64,000 bases of DNA. Origin: Flammeovirgaceae bacterium SG7u.111 (GTDB lineage Bacteria; Bacteroidota; Bacteroidia; Cytophagales; Flammeovirgaceae). Of the stretch, positions 1-9,564 are shown piece after piece (position 1 is the first letter of the stretch; every line of letters starts with the position of its first letter). The notes under the pieces were generated by a model. The model was not told where the DNA came from. It saw only the letters and a program-made list of their open reading frames with translations, and ran no database searches. The translations under genes and the position numbers were made by a program. The stretch is from assembly GCA_034044135.1 (NCBI GenBank), contig CP139021.1, positions 4,789,635-4,853,634 on the forward strand, read 5' to 3'.

Positions 1-104
1 ACTTCAATAGACTTTTTTCAAAAGAGATTACTTCAAGCCAAAACCAAAGCATGCCTTGTCCCTATCATTTGTTTCCTTATCCCATACCTTAAATTTCAAA
101 GATA

Positions 105-521
105 TCACTTCCGCTTACTCCGCATCGCCTTCACTTTTTTGGTTGCTTCATCCTGAACAAACGCTTCGTACTCTTCACTTTCCCTACCAAACATCGCCAC
201 CTTCCCTTCCGAATTACTATGGATGCCCCAACCGTAACGCTTGGTAAGCGGAGAAGATCGAAAGCAAGGCTGCCCTTTCGAGAAAAACTTTGCTCTGGCT
301 TCAGTTAGCTCCGCTTCTGTCAAATCATTGCGCTCGGCATAAATTCTAAAGAAAACATCGTCAGATGTAAATTGGTAGGGAGCATCTTTTAGTAACTCAA
401 ATTGCGTCCGAGCAACGGTAGGTTTTTCCCCTTTCAATGGTGGGACATTTCCCTCGTTAACCAGACAATCCTCCGCCACTTCTATGAAAGTATTCGAATA
501 ATTTGTGCTGTGGATTTTCAT
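105..521 (-). CDS. DUF6157 family protein
   Basis: A 138-residue cytoplasmic protein with no signal peptide or membrane segment. The opening MKIHSTNYSNTFIEVAEDC, the central FFSKGQPCFRSSPLTKRYGW and the basic tail VKAMRSKRK match what I recall of the DUF6157 family of small bacterial proteins of unknown function, and the length is typical. It is divergent from the sigma factor gene that follows, so it is probably not part of the pectin locus. No function can be assigned. Confidence 0.85.
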   Translation of the reverse strand: MKIHSTNYSNTFIEVAEDCLVNEGNVPPLKGEKPTVARTQFELLKDAPYQFTSDDVFFRIYAERNDLTEAELTEARAKFFSKGQPCFRSSPLTKRYGWGIHSNSEGKVAMFGRESEEYEAFVQDEATKKVKAMRSKRK

Positions 522-592
522 CGATTTGGAATTTAGTTTTTTTATCTTTTCCTTTATAATAAAAAAGCAGGTCTAACCCAAAGGTCTGGAAA

Positions 593-1294
593 ATGAAAAT
601 GAAAAACATTGGAAAGCTTAAATCTCTTACCAGCAAAGACTTAAACTTTACTACTCAAGGTATAAGCAAAGAACCGACTCGTTTCAGCAACATGGACGAC
701 CAGCAAATTTGGTCACTGTTCAAAAAAGGAGATGATGAAGCTTTGTGCTACATTTATAGAGTTTATGCAGAAACTTTGTACCGCTTTGGTTGTCAAATCA
801 CCAATGATCAAGAGTTGGTGAAAGATGCTATCCAAGATATTTTTGTTTTCCTAAAAAGAAACGGGAAAAAAACAACAGATGTCCTTTCCATCAAGTCCTA
901 CCTATACCGCTCCCTTCACCGCTCCATACACGACAAGCTAAAACAAAAAAATAGGTTTTTTTTAAAAGATACTTACCCTGCAGGTTTCGATATCAGTATT
1001 TCTACCGAAACCAAAATGGTTGAGAAGGAGCTATATGAAGAAAAAGTAAAATTTTTAGAGGATGAAATAAATAAGTTGACCTCTAAGCAGAAACAGGCGA
1101 TCGTCCATTATTATTATGAAGGATTTACCTACCAAGAAGTAGCTTATATTATGGGGCTTGCTGATAAGGATTCTGCCAGAAAACTCATTTACAGAGGATT
1201 AGATGCTATAAAAGTTAACCTAAAAAAGTACAAACACCTACTTTTACCAGTAGGCTTGTTACTGATAGGCTTAGCCTTTCAAAACTTTTTTTAA
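593..1294 (+). CDS. ECF sigma-70 factor of the pectin locus, with C-terminal hydrophobic tail
   Basis: A 233-residue ECF (FecI-like) RNA polymerase sigma factor. Region 2 covers roughly residues 40-105 (DEALCYIYRVYAETLYRFG, then KDAIQDIFVFL) and region 4 about residues 155-205 (LTSKQKQAIVHYYYEGFTYQEVA, a helix-turn-helix). Residues 213-233 form a hydrophobic tail (LLLPVGLLLIGLAFQNFF) that could tether it to the inner membrane. A start at Met34 (position 692) is also possible and would give a more usual N-terminus. It is followed by fecR, susC and susD on the same strand, the arrangement in which surface binding of a glycan releases the sigma factor to transcribe the locus. The role in pectin sensing is inferred from position. 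Confidence 0.9.
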   Translation: MKMKNIGKLKSLTSKDLNFTTQGISKEPTRFSNMDDQQIWSLFKKGDDEALCYIYRVYAETLYRFGCQITNDQELVKDAIQDIFVFLKRNGKKTTDVLSIKSYLYRSLHRSIHDKLKQKNRFFLKDTYPAGFDISISTETKMVEKELYEEKVKFLEDEINKLTSKQKQAIVHYYYEGFTYQEVAYIMGLADKDSARKLIYRGLDAIKVNLKKYKHLLLPVGLLLIGLAFQNFF

Positions 1295-1384
1295 AAAAAT
1301 AGTTTAAAAATAGCCCACTCCTGTTTTTTGCTCTCTCTTTATAAATAAAGGGCATACATCACATGCAACTTTAGTAAATTGAGA

Positions 1385-2419
1385 ATGAAATATAAAGACT
1401 ACACCATATTAGACTTTTTAAAAGATGACCTCTTCATTAAGTGGGCCAAACACGCCGATGAAGAAGCCACCGATTTTTGGAACAAATGGCTCCTCAAATA
1501 TCCCGAGAAAAAGGTGGTACTTATGGAAGCCAAATATTTGGTTCAAAACATGCACCTCAAAGAAGAGCATGCGCTGTCAGACTTTGATTATGTAGGCATC
1601 TTCGAAAATATTTTTAAAACTGAAGTTCATACAGATCATATAGCTTCTAGAAAGCCTAAGAGGTCCAAGACTTGGCTGAAAATAGCAGCAGTTTTCCTCC
1701 CATTAATTGCCGTTGCAGCTGTTTTTTACTTTAACCTTACCGAGAAACAGGCTGTAGTTCCCATACAAGAACCCATCGCCTTTGAAGAAAAAGCATACCC
1801 TAATGGAATAAAAGCGTCCTTGATCCTAAGCGACGAATCTAAAATCAAGGTAAATGCGGCGAGTACGGTGAAGTTTCCCAAAAAATTTGCAGATAACAAG
1901 CGGGAGTTTTACTTGGAAGGCGAAGCTTTTTTTGAAATTGCCAAGGATAGCACCAGGCCGTTTGTAATCACGAGCGGCAAGGTGAAAACTACTGTATTAG
2001 GAACCTCTTTCAATATAAGAGCAAATGAAACAGACCCAGATATCGTGATTACAGTCGCCACAGGGAAAGTCTCCGTCACTGATGAAAAAGGGAATGTGAT
2101 TATCTTGTACCCTTACGAGAAAGTAACTTATAACAAAGTATCAAGCAAAATTTCCAAAATAGAATGCAAAGACCTGGACAAGGAATTTGCTTGGAAAGAT
2201 GATAAGCTGATTTTTGAAAAAGCTTCGCTTACCGATGTTTTTGCAGAACTGGAAAAATGGTACGGGGTAAACATTGAAATAGAAGACGGAGAAATTAAGG
2301 GGACATACAGCGGGGTATTTAAAGATGCCACTTTAAAAAGAGTACTTGAAGGAATAAGCTATACATCCAATTTTAAATTTAAAACAACTGGTAACACTGT
2401 AACAATAAAAAAGAACTAA
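1385..2419 (+). CDS. FecR family anti-sigma factor
   Basis: A 344-residue inner-membrane anti-sigma factor. An N-terminal cytoplasmic part that would bind the sigma factor is followed by one membrane segment near residues 95-115 (KIAAVFLPLIAVAAVFYFNL). A periplasmic FecR domain (YLEGEAFFEIAKD, TVLGTSFNIRA) follows, then a C-terminal DUF4974/STN-like domain (FEKASLTDVFAELEKWYGV) that contacts the signalling domain of the receptor. I chose the ATG at 1385; an in-frame TTG lies six bases upstream. It is 90 bases downstream of the sigma factor gene and upstream of a SusC with a matching N-terminal signalling domain, so the three form a trans-envelope switch. Confidence 0.92.
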   Translation: MKYKDYTILDFLKDDLFIKWAKHADEEATDFWNKWLLKYPEKKVVLMEAKYLVQNMHLKEEHALSDFDYVGIFENIFKTEVHTDHIASRKPKRSKTWLKIAAVFLPLIAVAAVFYFNLTEKQAVVPIQEPIAFEEKAYPNGIKASLILSDESKIKVNAASTVKFPKKFADNKREFYLEGEAFFEIAKDSTRPFVITSGKVKTTVLGTSFNIRANETDPDIVITVATGKVSVTDEKGNVIILYPYEKVTYNKVSSKISKIECKDLDKEFAWKDDKLIFEKASLTDVFAELEKWYGVNIEIEDGEIKGTYSGVFKDATLKRVLEGISYTSNFKFKTTGNTVTIKKN

Positions 2420-2471
2420 TGGAAAGCATCTACAAATCCCAAACAAGAAGTCCATAAAGTAGGATAAAAAA

Positions 2472-2511
2472 ACCAGCCACAAATATAAGATGTGACTGGT
2501 CTGTACTTTTT
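2472..2511 (+). terminator. Hairpin with T run between fecR and susC
   Basis: Arms 2472-2481 and 2491-2500 pair over 10 positions with one mismatch (ACCAGCCACA against TGTGACTGGT), with a 9-base loop and a T run at 2507-2511. It could end the sigma/fecR transcript or attenuate read-through into susC, so that the regulatory pair and the transporter genes are expressed at different levels. Confidence 0.6.
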
Positions 2512-2602
2512 CCGATTGCTTCCCAATCTGTGGTAGGAGACAAGAAACAAAAGGAAAACCATCTTGATAAATTTCTTTACCAAAATTGAACATAGTAAAA
2601 AT

Positions 2603-5600
2603 ATGAAATCGAAAAGATTACGACAAGTTTTGCGTATGTCTAGGCAACTGTTTTTTATAGTTTTTCTGCAATTACTCCTTTGCGGATTGTTGTATGCAGA
2701 AAATGGAGTAGGTCAGAAGAGGAAATTGGAAGATATTTTCATATCGATCGAGCTCCAAGAAGCAACTCTCAAAGATGTGTTCCATAAGATACACCTTGAG
2801 ACAGACTTGGAATTTACCTACAACCACAAGGTTGTAAATGACAAGTCTAGGTTAAGTTTATCTTTCATCGACGAATCGCTGGAAAATATCCTAGGTTATA
2901 TAGCCAAGGAGAAAAAGTTAAAGTTTAAGAGGATAAACGAAAACATCCACGTCAACAACTATTATATCTTTGCCCCAACCCCTGAGGTAACAGCCGTTGA
3001 GGACATCTTACAAATGACCATCAAAGGCAAGGTCACTTCCGCTGAAGACAATGAACCGTTGCCAGGTGTAAACATTATCATCAAGGGCACGTCCAAGGGT
3101 ACAACCACTGGAATAGATGGAGATTTTTCATTGCAAGCTTCCAGCGAAGACGTCCTCCTTTTCAGCTACATCGGTTTCTTGCAACAAGAAATAGCGGTAG
3201 GAAGTCAATCAGTAATCAACGTTGTGTTGGAATCAGACTTGGAACAGCTGGAAGAAGTTGTGGTAATTGGGTATGGCACCGTGAAGAAAAGCGACCTTAC
3301 AGGATCGGTAGCTTCCATCAAAAGCGAAGATATTACTTCAATGCCAACCAACAACGTGTTGGAATCGATGCAGGGGAAAATATCAGGAATGGACTTGGTG
3401 CGAGAAAGCGGGCAAGTAGGTAGTGCTATTAAAATGACAGTGCGAGGCAACAGGTCGTTGACCGCCAGTAACTCCCCTCTTATTCTTGTAGACGGTGTGG
3501 CTTATGGAGCTGATGTGAACATCAACCCTAATGATGTCGAATCCATTGAAGTATTGAAAGATGCTTCTTCTACTGCGATTTATGGCTCGCGAGGTGCAAA
3601 CGGGGTAATTATGATTACCACCAAAAAAGGCAAATCTGGCAAACCTACTGTGACATTCAATGCCTATAAAGGAGTAAACACGTTGACAAACTATCCTTCC
3701 CTAACGAACACCGAACAATGGGTTGAACAAAAAAGAGAAGCTTATAGAGCAACAGGCGTTTGGAACTCTCCAGCCGATGATGCTACCATCTGGACTGGCG
3801 AAGAATTAGACAGAATAAATAGAGGAATCAGTACCGACTGGTATGATGTGATTTACAGTACTGGGCAAATCCAAGACTATCAAGTTGCACTAACAGGAGG
3901 CTCAGAAGCTACTAAGGTTTCTTTTTCATTAAACTACTACAATGAAGCTGGCGTCCTCAAAAATGACGAGTTGGACAGGTACAATGGAAGGGTAAACATT
4001 ACTCAAAAAATCAACGATAAAATGGAGCTGGGCGCTTCTCTTCTCTTAACGTATAGCTTGAGAAATGAAAGGCGTTCGATATTTGACCAGACCAAAAAAA
4101 TGCTACCAATCGGGATTCCATACAATGAAGACGGTTCGATAAGGCAATTCCCATTCGCTTCTACTGATGTAAACCCTTTGATGGATGAAGACGAGAATAA
4201 TTATAAGAACGAATCTATTTCGAATAGAACGTTCAGTACAGCCTACTTCAAATATGAAATAATACCCAACCTTGTATTCAATTCTAACTTAGGTATTGAT
4301 ATAGGCAACAGCAGACAAGGCATATTCGAAGGGCTAAATTCTACCGCAGTTTCCAAAAACCAAGGTCTTTCTAAGGCTTATAAAAGTCATGGAGTAAGCA
4401 GAAACATCACTTTTGAGAACACGCTATCTTATGCTAAAGATTTTGGAAAGCATAGCATTTCGGCTTTGTTCGGTCAAAGTTACCTGACTTATTATAGTGA
4501 GGTAACCAGTGCCGAAGGATTAGATTTAGCATTTGAGCAATCACAGTTTCATAACTTGGACGGACTCCAACAACAACAAGTAGTCTCTAGCTCTCTCACA
4601 GAATCTGGCCTGCTTTCCTATTTCACGAGGTTGAACTATAAGTTTGATGAAAAATATTTATTGACTTTTACCATGCGAGCAGACGGCTCCTCGGTTCTGG
4701 GAAATAACAATAAATGGGGCTACTTTCCGTCTGGTGCCTTTGCTTGGAGAATGAGCGAGGAAGGTTTCCTTTCAAACAACAATACAATCAGCAATTTGAA
4801 ATTGAGGGTAAGCTATGGGCTTTCTGGCAATACCGCTGTGTCACCTTATCAATCAACAGGTGGATTGTCCAAAACAATTTATGCCTTTGAAGAAAATGCC
4901 GCTTATGGCTATCGCCCGTATAATTTAGCCAACCAAGACTTGAAATGGGAAAAAACCACAGTACTGAATGGAGGCCTTGATTTAGGAATTTTATCTGATC
5001 GGATTTCCGGCTCCATTGATGTCTATAAAACATGGACCAATGATTTGTTGATGGAGCAGTTAATTCCTTCGCACACAGGGTATACCAAAGTAATTAGTAA
5101 TGTTGGAAAATCAGAAACAACAGGGCTAGATGTTACACTTAGCTCGGTCAATATAGACAAACCTGATTTCTCTTGGAACACTGACTTAACATTCTCTACC
5201 AACAAAGAAAAAATCACTTCGCTGAATTCAGACCAAGATGACGTAGCTAATGGATGGTTTATTGGGCAACCTACTCGAGTATTCTACGATTACGATAAAG
5301 TAGGAATTTGGCAACTCGATGAAGAAGCCCTTGCTGGCGAATACGGCCAAGAGCCTGGTGATATTAAAGTGAGAGATACCGATGATGACGGAGTGATCAC
5401 CGCTGAGAAGGACAGGATCATTATAGGGCAAGCGACCCCTAAGTGGACTGCGGGTCTAAACAACCAGATCAACTATAAAGGATTTGAGTTTTCTTTTTTC
5501 ATGATTGCAAGAATTGGGCAAACGATCAGTAGCGAGGCCGCAACGCAATTTTACCCAAGTGCTTACCAAAATTCCGCTTTAGTAGACTATTGGACTCCAG

Positions 5601-5899
5601 AAAACCCTACTAACTCATACCCAAGGCCTAATGCATCTAAAAGCGTATCCAATATGTTATATTTTAGCTCATTGGCATACCGAAAAGGGGATTTCTTGAA
5701 GGTAAAGACGATTACTTTCGGGTATAACCTACAGCCTTCACTATTGAACAAAATCGGTCTCGATAGAGTGAGGGTGTATTGCACCGCCAAAAACTACCTG
5801 ACCTTTAGCGAGTTTGACGATTACGATCCTGAACGTGGAGGCTCTAGCTCCTACCCTATGACCAAGCAACTTGTTTTTGGTACCAACATCACTTTTTAA
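2603..5899 (+). CDS. SusC/RagA TonB-dependent outer-membrane receptor with STN signalling domain
   Basis: A 1098-residue TonB-dependent transporter of the SusC family. A signal peptide occupies residues 1-32. An STN signalling domain follows (IELQEATLKDVFHKI to about residue 115), then a carboxypeptidase-regulatory-like domain (IKGKVTSAEDNEPLPGVNI, about 140-215), a plug beginning EEVVVIGYGTVKKSDLTGSV, and a long beta barrel ending in aromatic NITF. It imports oligosaccharides captured with SusD. The STN domain, absent from ordinary SusC, fits signalling to the upstream FecR. The start at 2603 was chosen because it gives a clean signal peptide; an upstream in-frame ATG at 2564 does not. susD begins 21 bases downstream. 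The substrate is inferred from the downstream enzymes as pectic oligosaccharides. Confidence 0.95.
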   Translation: MKSKRLRQVLRMSRQLFFIVFLQLLLCGLLYAENGVGQKRKLEDIFISIELQEATLKDVFHKIHLETDLEFTYNHKVVNDKSRLSLSFIDESLENILGYIAKEKKLKFKRINENIHVNNYYIFAPTPEVTAVEDILQMTIKGKVTSAEDNEPLPGVNIIIKGTSKGTTTGIDGDFSLQASSEDVLLFSYIGFLQQEIAVGSQSVINVVLESDLEQLEEVVVIGYGTVKKSDLTGSVASIKSEDITSMPTNNVLESMQGKISGMDLVRESGQVGSAIKMTVRGNRSLTASNSPLILVDGVAYGADVNINPNDVESIEVLKDASSTAIYGSRGANGVIMITTKKGKSGKPTVTFNAYKGVNTLTNYPSLTNTEQWVEQKREAYRATGVWNSPADDATIWTGEELDRINRGISTDWYDVIYSTGQIQDYQVALTGGSEATKVSFSLNYYNEAGVLKNDELDRYNGRVNITQKINDKMELGASLLLTYSLRNERRSIFDQTKKMLPIGIPYNEDGSIRQFPFASTDVNPLMDEDENNYKNESISNRTFSTAYFKYEIIPNLVFNSNLGIDIGNSRQGIFEGLNSTAVSKNQGLSKAYKSHGVSRNITFENTLSYAKDFGKHSISALFGQSYLTYYSEVTSAEGLDLAFEQSQFHNLDGLQQQQVVSSSLTESGLLSYFTRLNYKFDEKYLLTFTMRADGSSVLGNNNKWGYFPSGAFAWRMSEEGFLSNNNTISNLKLRVSYGLSGNTAVSPYQSTGGLSKTIYAFEENAAYGYRPYNLANQDLKWEKTTVLNGGLDLGILSDRISGSIDVYKTWTNDLLMEQLIPSHTGYTKVISNVGKSETTGLDVTLSSVNIDKPDFSWNTDLTFSTNKEKITSLNSDQDDVANGWFIGQPTRVFYDYDKVGIWQLDEEALAGEYGQEPGDIKVRDTDDDGVITAEKDRIIIGQATPKWTAGLNNQINYKGFEFSFFMIARIGQTISSEAATQFYPSAYQNSALVDYWTPENPTNSYPRPNASKSVSNMLYFSSLAYRKGDFLKVKTITFGYNLQPSLLNKIGLDRVRVYCTAKNYLTFSEFDDYDPERGGSSSYPMTKQLVFGTNITF

Positions 5900-5920
5900 G
5901 AACTCAAATCGATAGTAGTC

Positions 5921-7576
5921 ATGAAAAAATATATAATCACACTCTTATTAATTTCGGTTTTTGCTTCGTGTGAAGACGTACTCGAAGAAACCAACCGAAA
6001 TGCCACGAACGCAGATTTGCTGTACACCACAGAAAGTGGCTATGAAAGCCTTATTAATTCTTGCTATTCTTTTTCCCGTTTATGGTACGGGAAAACCGAA
6101 GGCGAAGCATTTACAGATTTAGGCACTGACTTATTTACCGCTGCTAGCGGATGTAGCGGTAGGCCTTTAGCCTATTATGCTTCTGATTTCCAAAGCAATG
6201 TAGATGTAATTAAATATATGTGGGAAGGGTTGTACAGTGCATTGAACACATGTAATACAGCTATTGCAAGGGTTGAAGAAGCTCCTCTTTCAGATGACCT
6301 CAAAAAATTACGCGAAGGAGAAGCACGGTTTTTACGCGCATTTTATTTGTGGCACATCACAGAAACATGGGGCGAAGCTATTTTATACACGGATGAAGTA
6401 AGCAGTGTAATCACTACAGCTACCCATACTTCTGTTGATGGTTTTTATGAACAAATTTTTACCGATCTCGATCTTTCCATCGGTTTATTAAACGGAACTG
6501 CTCCAAAAGAAAACGGACGTGTTACCCAAGTAGTAGCAAAAGCTTTTAAAGCAAGAATGCTTTTGACAAGAGGCCAGTTCAGTGAAGCATCTGCCTTGGC
6601 CAAAGAAGTGATCAATACGGGTGCATTTAACATGTACGGTACTTTTGCAGAGACTTTTGATATCAACAATAGCGAAGGCACTACTAATAACGAAGCAATT
6701 TGGTGGGTGAATTACAACGCAGACAACACCTTAAACCTTCATTTTGATGGAATAAGAGGTCTTTGGCTTTGGGAAGGTGGCAATCATGCACAAGCCTTTT
6801 CTGCTATGGTTTATTGGACATTTCCTGGGATGTGGGTTTCTCCTGACGTGAATAGGCCAAGTGTCCAAAATATGCCTACCCTAGCCTTCTTAGATATGTT
6901 TGACGAAACCGTCGACGAGAGATATGATGTCACTTTTCGTACGGTTTACCATGTAAATGACCTTTCTTCTGTAGGAGATACTGGACTGGAACTAGGAGAT
7001 ACCGCAGTAGTTTGTACCAAATACGCGGTGTCCCAAGAAGTAAAAGACAGCAAGCCTTACAAATTTGTAGATAGAAGTTCTGTGTACGATGAAAGTGGAA
7101 ATATCATCAACTCAAGAGAATACTTCGTCTCGATGTTCAAATTTCAAGACCCCACCCGTGCAACTGGTTGGGAATCAGAAAGCAAAAGAGATATGTATGT
7201 GATGCGCATCTCTGAAATGTACATGATTGTAGCTGAAGCGGAAATGATGCAAGGTAATATGACCGAAGCTGCTACTTATATAAATGCAGTTCGCGAAAAG
7301 AGGGCCATAGATGGCAAAGAACCTGAAATGAAAATTACCGAAGCAGACATCGACATCGACTTCATACTTGATGAAAGAGCAAGAGAGTTTGCAGGAGAGC
7401 ACTTGAGATGGTTTGACCTCAAAAGAACGGGTAAGCTTGTGGATAGGGTAAGAAAATACAACCCCGACGCAGCACCAAATATCCAAGATTTCCACAATGT
7501 GAGACCATTTCCTTTGGCAGAACTAGACGCCATCACAAACAAAGACGAGTTTAAACAAAACCAAGGATATAATTAA
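5921..7576 (+). CDS. SusD/RagB family glycan-binding lipoprotein
   Basis: A 551-residue outer-membrane lipoprotein with signal peptide MKKYIITLLLISVFASC, the lipidated Cys being residue 17. The N-terminal TPR-like SusD fold (YESLINSCYSF, EARFLRAFYLWHITETWGE) and the C-terminal SusD motif (FILDERAREFAGEHLRWFDLKRTGKL) are clear, and the chain ends in the usual NQGYN. SusD lids the SusC barrel and binds glycan at the cell surface. It is cotranscribed with susC (21-base gap) and followed by a terminator-like hairpin. Length is normal for the family. Confidence 0.95.
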   Translation: MKKYIITLLLISVFASCEDVLEETNRNATNADLLYTTESGYESLINSCYSFSRLWYGKTEGEAFTDLGTDLFTAASGCSGRPLAYYASDFQSNVDVIKYMWEGLYSALNTCNTAIARVEEAPLSDDLKKLREGEARFLRAFYLWHITETWGEAILYTDEVSSVITTATHTSVDGFYEQIFTDLDLSIGLLNGTAPKENGRVTQVVAKAFKARMLLTRGQFSEASALAKEVINTGAFNMYGTFAETFDINNSEGTTNNEAIWWVNYNADNTLNLHFDGIRGLWLWEGGNHAQAFSAMVYWTFPGMWVSPDVNRPSVQNMPTLAFLDMFDETVDERYDVTFRTVYHVNDLSSVGDTGLELGDTAVVCTKYAVSQEVKDSKPYKFVDRSSVYDESGNIINSREYFVSMFKFQDPTRATGWESESKRDMYVMRISEMYMIVAEAEMMQGNMTEAATYINAVREKRAIDGKEPEMKITEADIDIDFILDERAREFAGEHLRWFDLKRTGKLVDRVRKYNPDAAPNIQDFHNVRPFPLAELDAITNKDEFKQNQGYN

Positions 7577-7601
7577 GATTAACCAATCTAATGAATGAAA
7601 G

Positions 7602-7631
7602 CAGGCTCATGTAATGTGAGTCTGTTTTTTT
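7602..7631 (+). terminator. Terminator or attenuator after susD
   Basis: Arms 7602-7609 (CAGGCTCA) and 7617-7624 (TGAGTCTG) pair over 8 positions with one G-T wobble and are followed by seven T at 7625-7631. It probably reduces transcription into the enzyme genes downstream, giving more SusCD than enzymes. Confidence 0.7.
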
Positions 7632-7645
7632 AAAACAATGAAAAT

Positions 7646-8623
7646 ATGAAAAAACTAAACTTTTTTGTCTTTTGTATGGGGCTGAGCCTATCACTTTTCG
7701 GCCAACAAAAACCGATACCCAGAGACACAACCTACACAACTTTAATCACCTACAACAAGATTAAAAAGAATTATCCTGAGGCTGTCCCCGCACCCGACAA
7801 ACTGCCCAAAGGAGTGAAAGAAGAACGGGACGTAGTGTATACCACTTTGCCCGATACCCCATTTGGCTCTCGCGACCTGCACGTAGATGTTTTCCAACCC
7901 AAGAAAAAGGGGAAATACCCCGCACTTATTATGGTGCATGGCGGAGGCTGGCGCTCTGGAGATAAATCCATGCAAATCCCTATGGCGCAAAAGCTAGCGG
8001 CAAAAGGGTTTGTAACGGTTTGCGTGGAATACCAATTGTCGCTAGAAGCAAAATTCCCTGCAGCAGTTCACAACATCAAAGCAGCTATCCGCTGGATGCG
8101 TGCCAATGCAGAAAAATACAATATAGATCCAGACAAGATTGCCATTTCTGGCTGCTCCGCAGGTGGGCAATTAGCGGCACTGGTAGGTATGACCAATGGG
8201 GTGGAGAAAATGGAAGGAGACCACGGTCATCCAGAATTTTCCAGCGAAATTCAGGCTGTGGTTGACATTGACGGTGTAATTGATTTTATGGCACCTCTAT
8301 CACTGAATTTGGACAGAAGACCTGACTCTCCCGATGTGGAATGGCTAGGTGGAACGTTTTACGAAGTTCCCGGGACATGGAAAGACGCCTCTTCTATCTT
8401 TTGGGCAAATGAAAATTCAGCCCCGATCCTATTTCTGAACAGCGGCTACCCCCGCTTCCATGCAGGCCAAGATGAAATGATTGGCATGTTCAAGATTTGG
8501 GACATCTATACCGAAGTCCATAAATTTGACGTACAGGTTCATCCATTTTGGTTATTTGACCCTTGGGTTAACCCAACTGTTGATTATATTGCAGTATTTT
8601 TAACAAAAAGCCTTACCAAGTGA
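7646..8623 (+). CDS. Secreted alpha/beta hydrolase, probable carbohydrate esterase
   Basis: A 325-residue exported alpha/beta hydrolase with a signal peptide (about residues 1-19, ending SLFGQ). The oxyanion motif HGGGW and the nucleophile motif SGCSAGG (Ser inside GxSxG) mark the esterase/lipase fold-3 or BD-FAE-like group. Lying in a pectin locus directly before another hydrolase and a pectin methylesterase, it likely removes acetyl or other ester groups from pectin. That substrate is inferred from context. The stop codon overlaps the start of the next gene by four bases (GTGA), so the two are translationally coupled. Confidence 0.85.
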   Translation: MKKLNFFVFCMGLSLSLFGQQKPIPRDTTYTTLITYNKIKKNYPEAVPAPDKLPKGVKEERDVVYTTLPDTPFGSRDLHVDVFQPKKKGKYPALIMVHGGGWRSGDKSMQIPMAQKLAAKGFVTVCVEYQLSLEAKFPAAVHNIKAAIRWMRANAEKYNIDPDKIAISGCSAGGQLAALVGMTNGVEKMEGDHGHPEFSSEIQAVVDIDGVIDFMAPLSLNLDRRPDSPDVEWLGGTFYEVPGTWKDASSIFWANENSAPILFLNSGYPRFHAGQDEMIGMFKIWDIYTEVHKFDVQVHPFWLFDPWVNPTVDYIAVFLTKSLTK

Positions 8624-9564
8624 GATTTTTTAAAATAACACGCAGAATCATCCTTCTGCTCTTATCATTTCTCTATTTTACTACTGCCTCTGGGCAAGAA
8701 CGAATTATGCTTTGGAAAGAAGGGGCTTTACCCAATTCCAAAGGAGTAGAAGTAAAAGACAGCATCAATAACGAGCGACTATTCCAAGTTGACAAACCTT
8801 GGATCACTCCTTTTTTTACCTCCAACCAAGAGAACAAAGGAGCTGCCGTTTTGATCATTCCCGGTGGTGGTTATCACCATCTTTCTTTCAACATCAGTGG
8901 CTACCAAATGGCAAAATGGTTCAACACGTTGGGGATGAACGCCTTCGTGCTCAGCCATCGTTTACCACTTTCCCCCGATTTGGTTAAAAGAGAAATCGCA
9001 CCCTTGCAAGATGCCCAGCGGGCAATGCAGATCATCCGAGCCAATGCGGAAAAGTGGGGCATTGACACCACGAGAGTTGGTGTGTGGGGCGCTTCTGCAG
9101 GAGGACATTTAGCGGCTTCGCTTAGTACAATTCAAGAAGATTATACCCAGACTTCCAAAGGCCAACTTTATCACTCGTACCGACCAGATTTCACGATCTT
9201 GATCTCTCCTGTGATAGACTTGGGCGAGTTTGCCCACCGAGGAAGTAGGGATAATTTGTTGGGGGAAAATCCGTCAAAAGAACTTGTGCAGAAGTTCTCA
9301 CTTCAAAACCAAGTGAGCGAGTACACTCCTCCCACTTTTGTCTGCCATGCATTTAACGACACAGGGGTTTCTCCCCAAAACAGCATGCTATTTTTCAACG
9401 CATTAATGGACAAAGGAATCGCTTCTTCGTCTTTACATATTTTCCCACAAGGTGGGCACAATATCGCACTTAGAAACAACCCAGGCTCAACAAATTTATG
9501 GACACAGCTATGCGAAAGCTGGCTAATAGAAACTCATATTATCAATGAAAACATCAAAAAATAA
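8620..9564 (+). CDS. Secreted alpha/beta hydrolase, probable acetylesterase
   Basis: A 314-residue exported alpha/beta hydrolase. It starts at a GTG that overlaps the previous stop (GTGA), with a hydrophobic signal segment (IILLLLSFLYFTTASG). The motifs IPGGGYHH (oxyanion hole) and GVWGASAGGHLA (nucleophile Ser in GxSxG) are present, with a late HxxxD-type region (PQGGHNIALR) giving the likely catalytic His. It resembles the acetyl-xylan or pectin acetylesterase-like hydrolases common in Bacteroidota polysaccharide loci. Its 3' end overlaps the pectin methylesterase start by 20 bases. The substrate is not proven by sequence. Confidence 0.85.
   Translation: MRFFKITRRIILLLLSFLYFTTASGQERIMLWKEGALPNSKGVEVKDSINNERLFQVDKPWITPFFTSNQENKGAAVLIIPGGGYHHLSFNISGYQMAKWFNTLGMNAFVLSHRLPLSPDLVKREIAPLQDAQRAMQIIRANAEKWGIDTTRVGVWGASAGGHLAASLSTIQEDYTQTSKGQLYHSYRPDFTILISPVIDLGEFAHRGSRDNLLGENPSKELVQKFSLQNQVSEYTPPTFVCHAFNDTGVSPQNSMLFFNALMDKGIASSSLHIFPQGGHNIALRNNPGSTNLWTQLCESWLIETHIINENIKK

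Noticed and set aside
97-104. TATCTTTG on the - strand as a promoter
   Set aside because: It lies just after the stop of the DUF6157 gene, has no matching -33 element, and no gene downstream is visible in the window.
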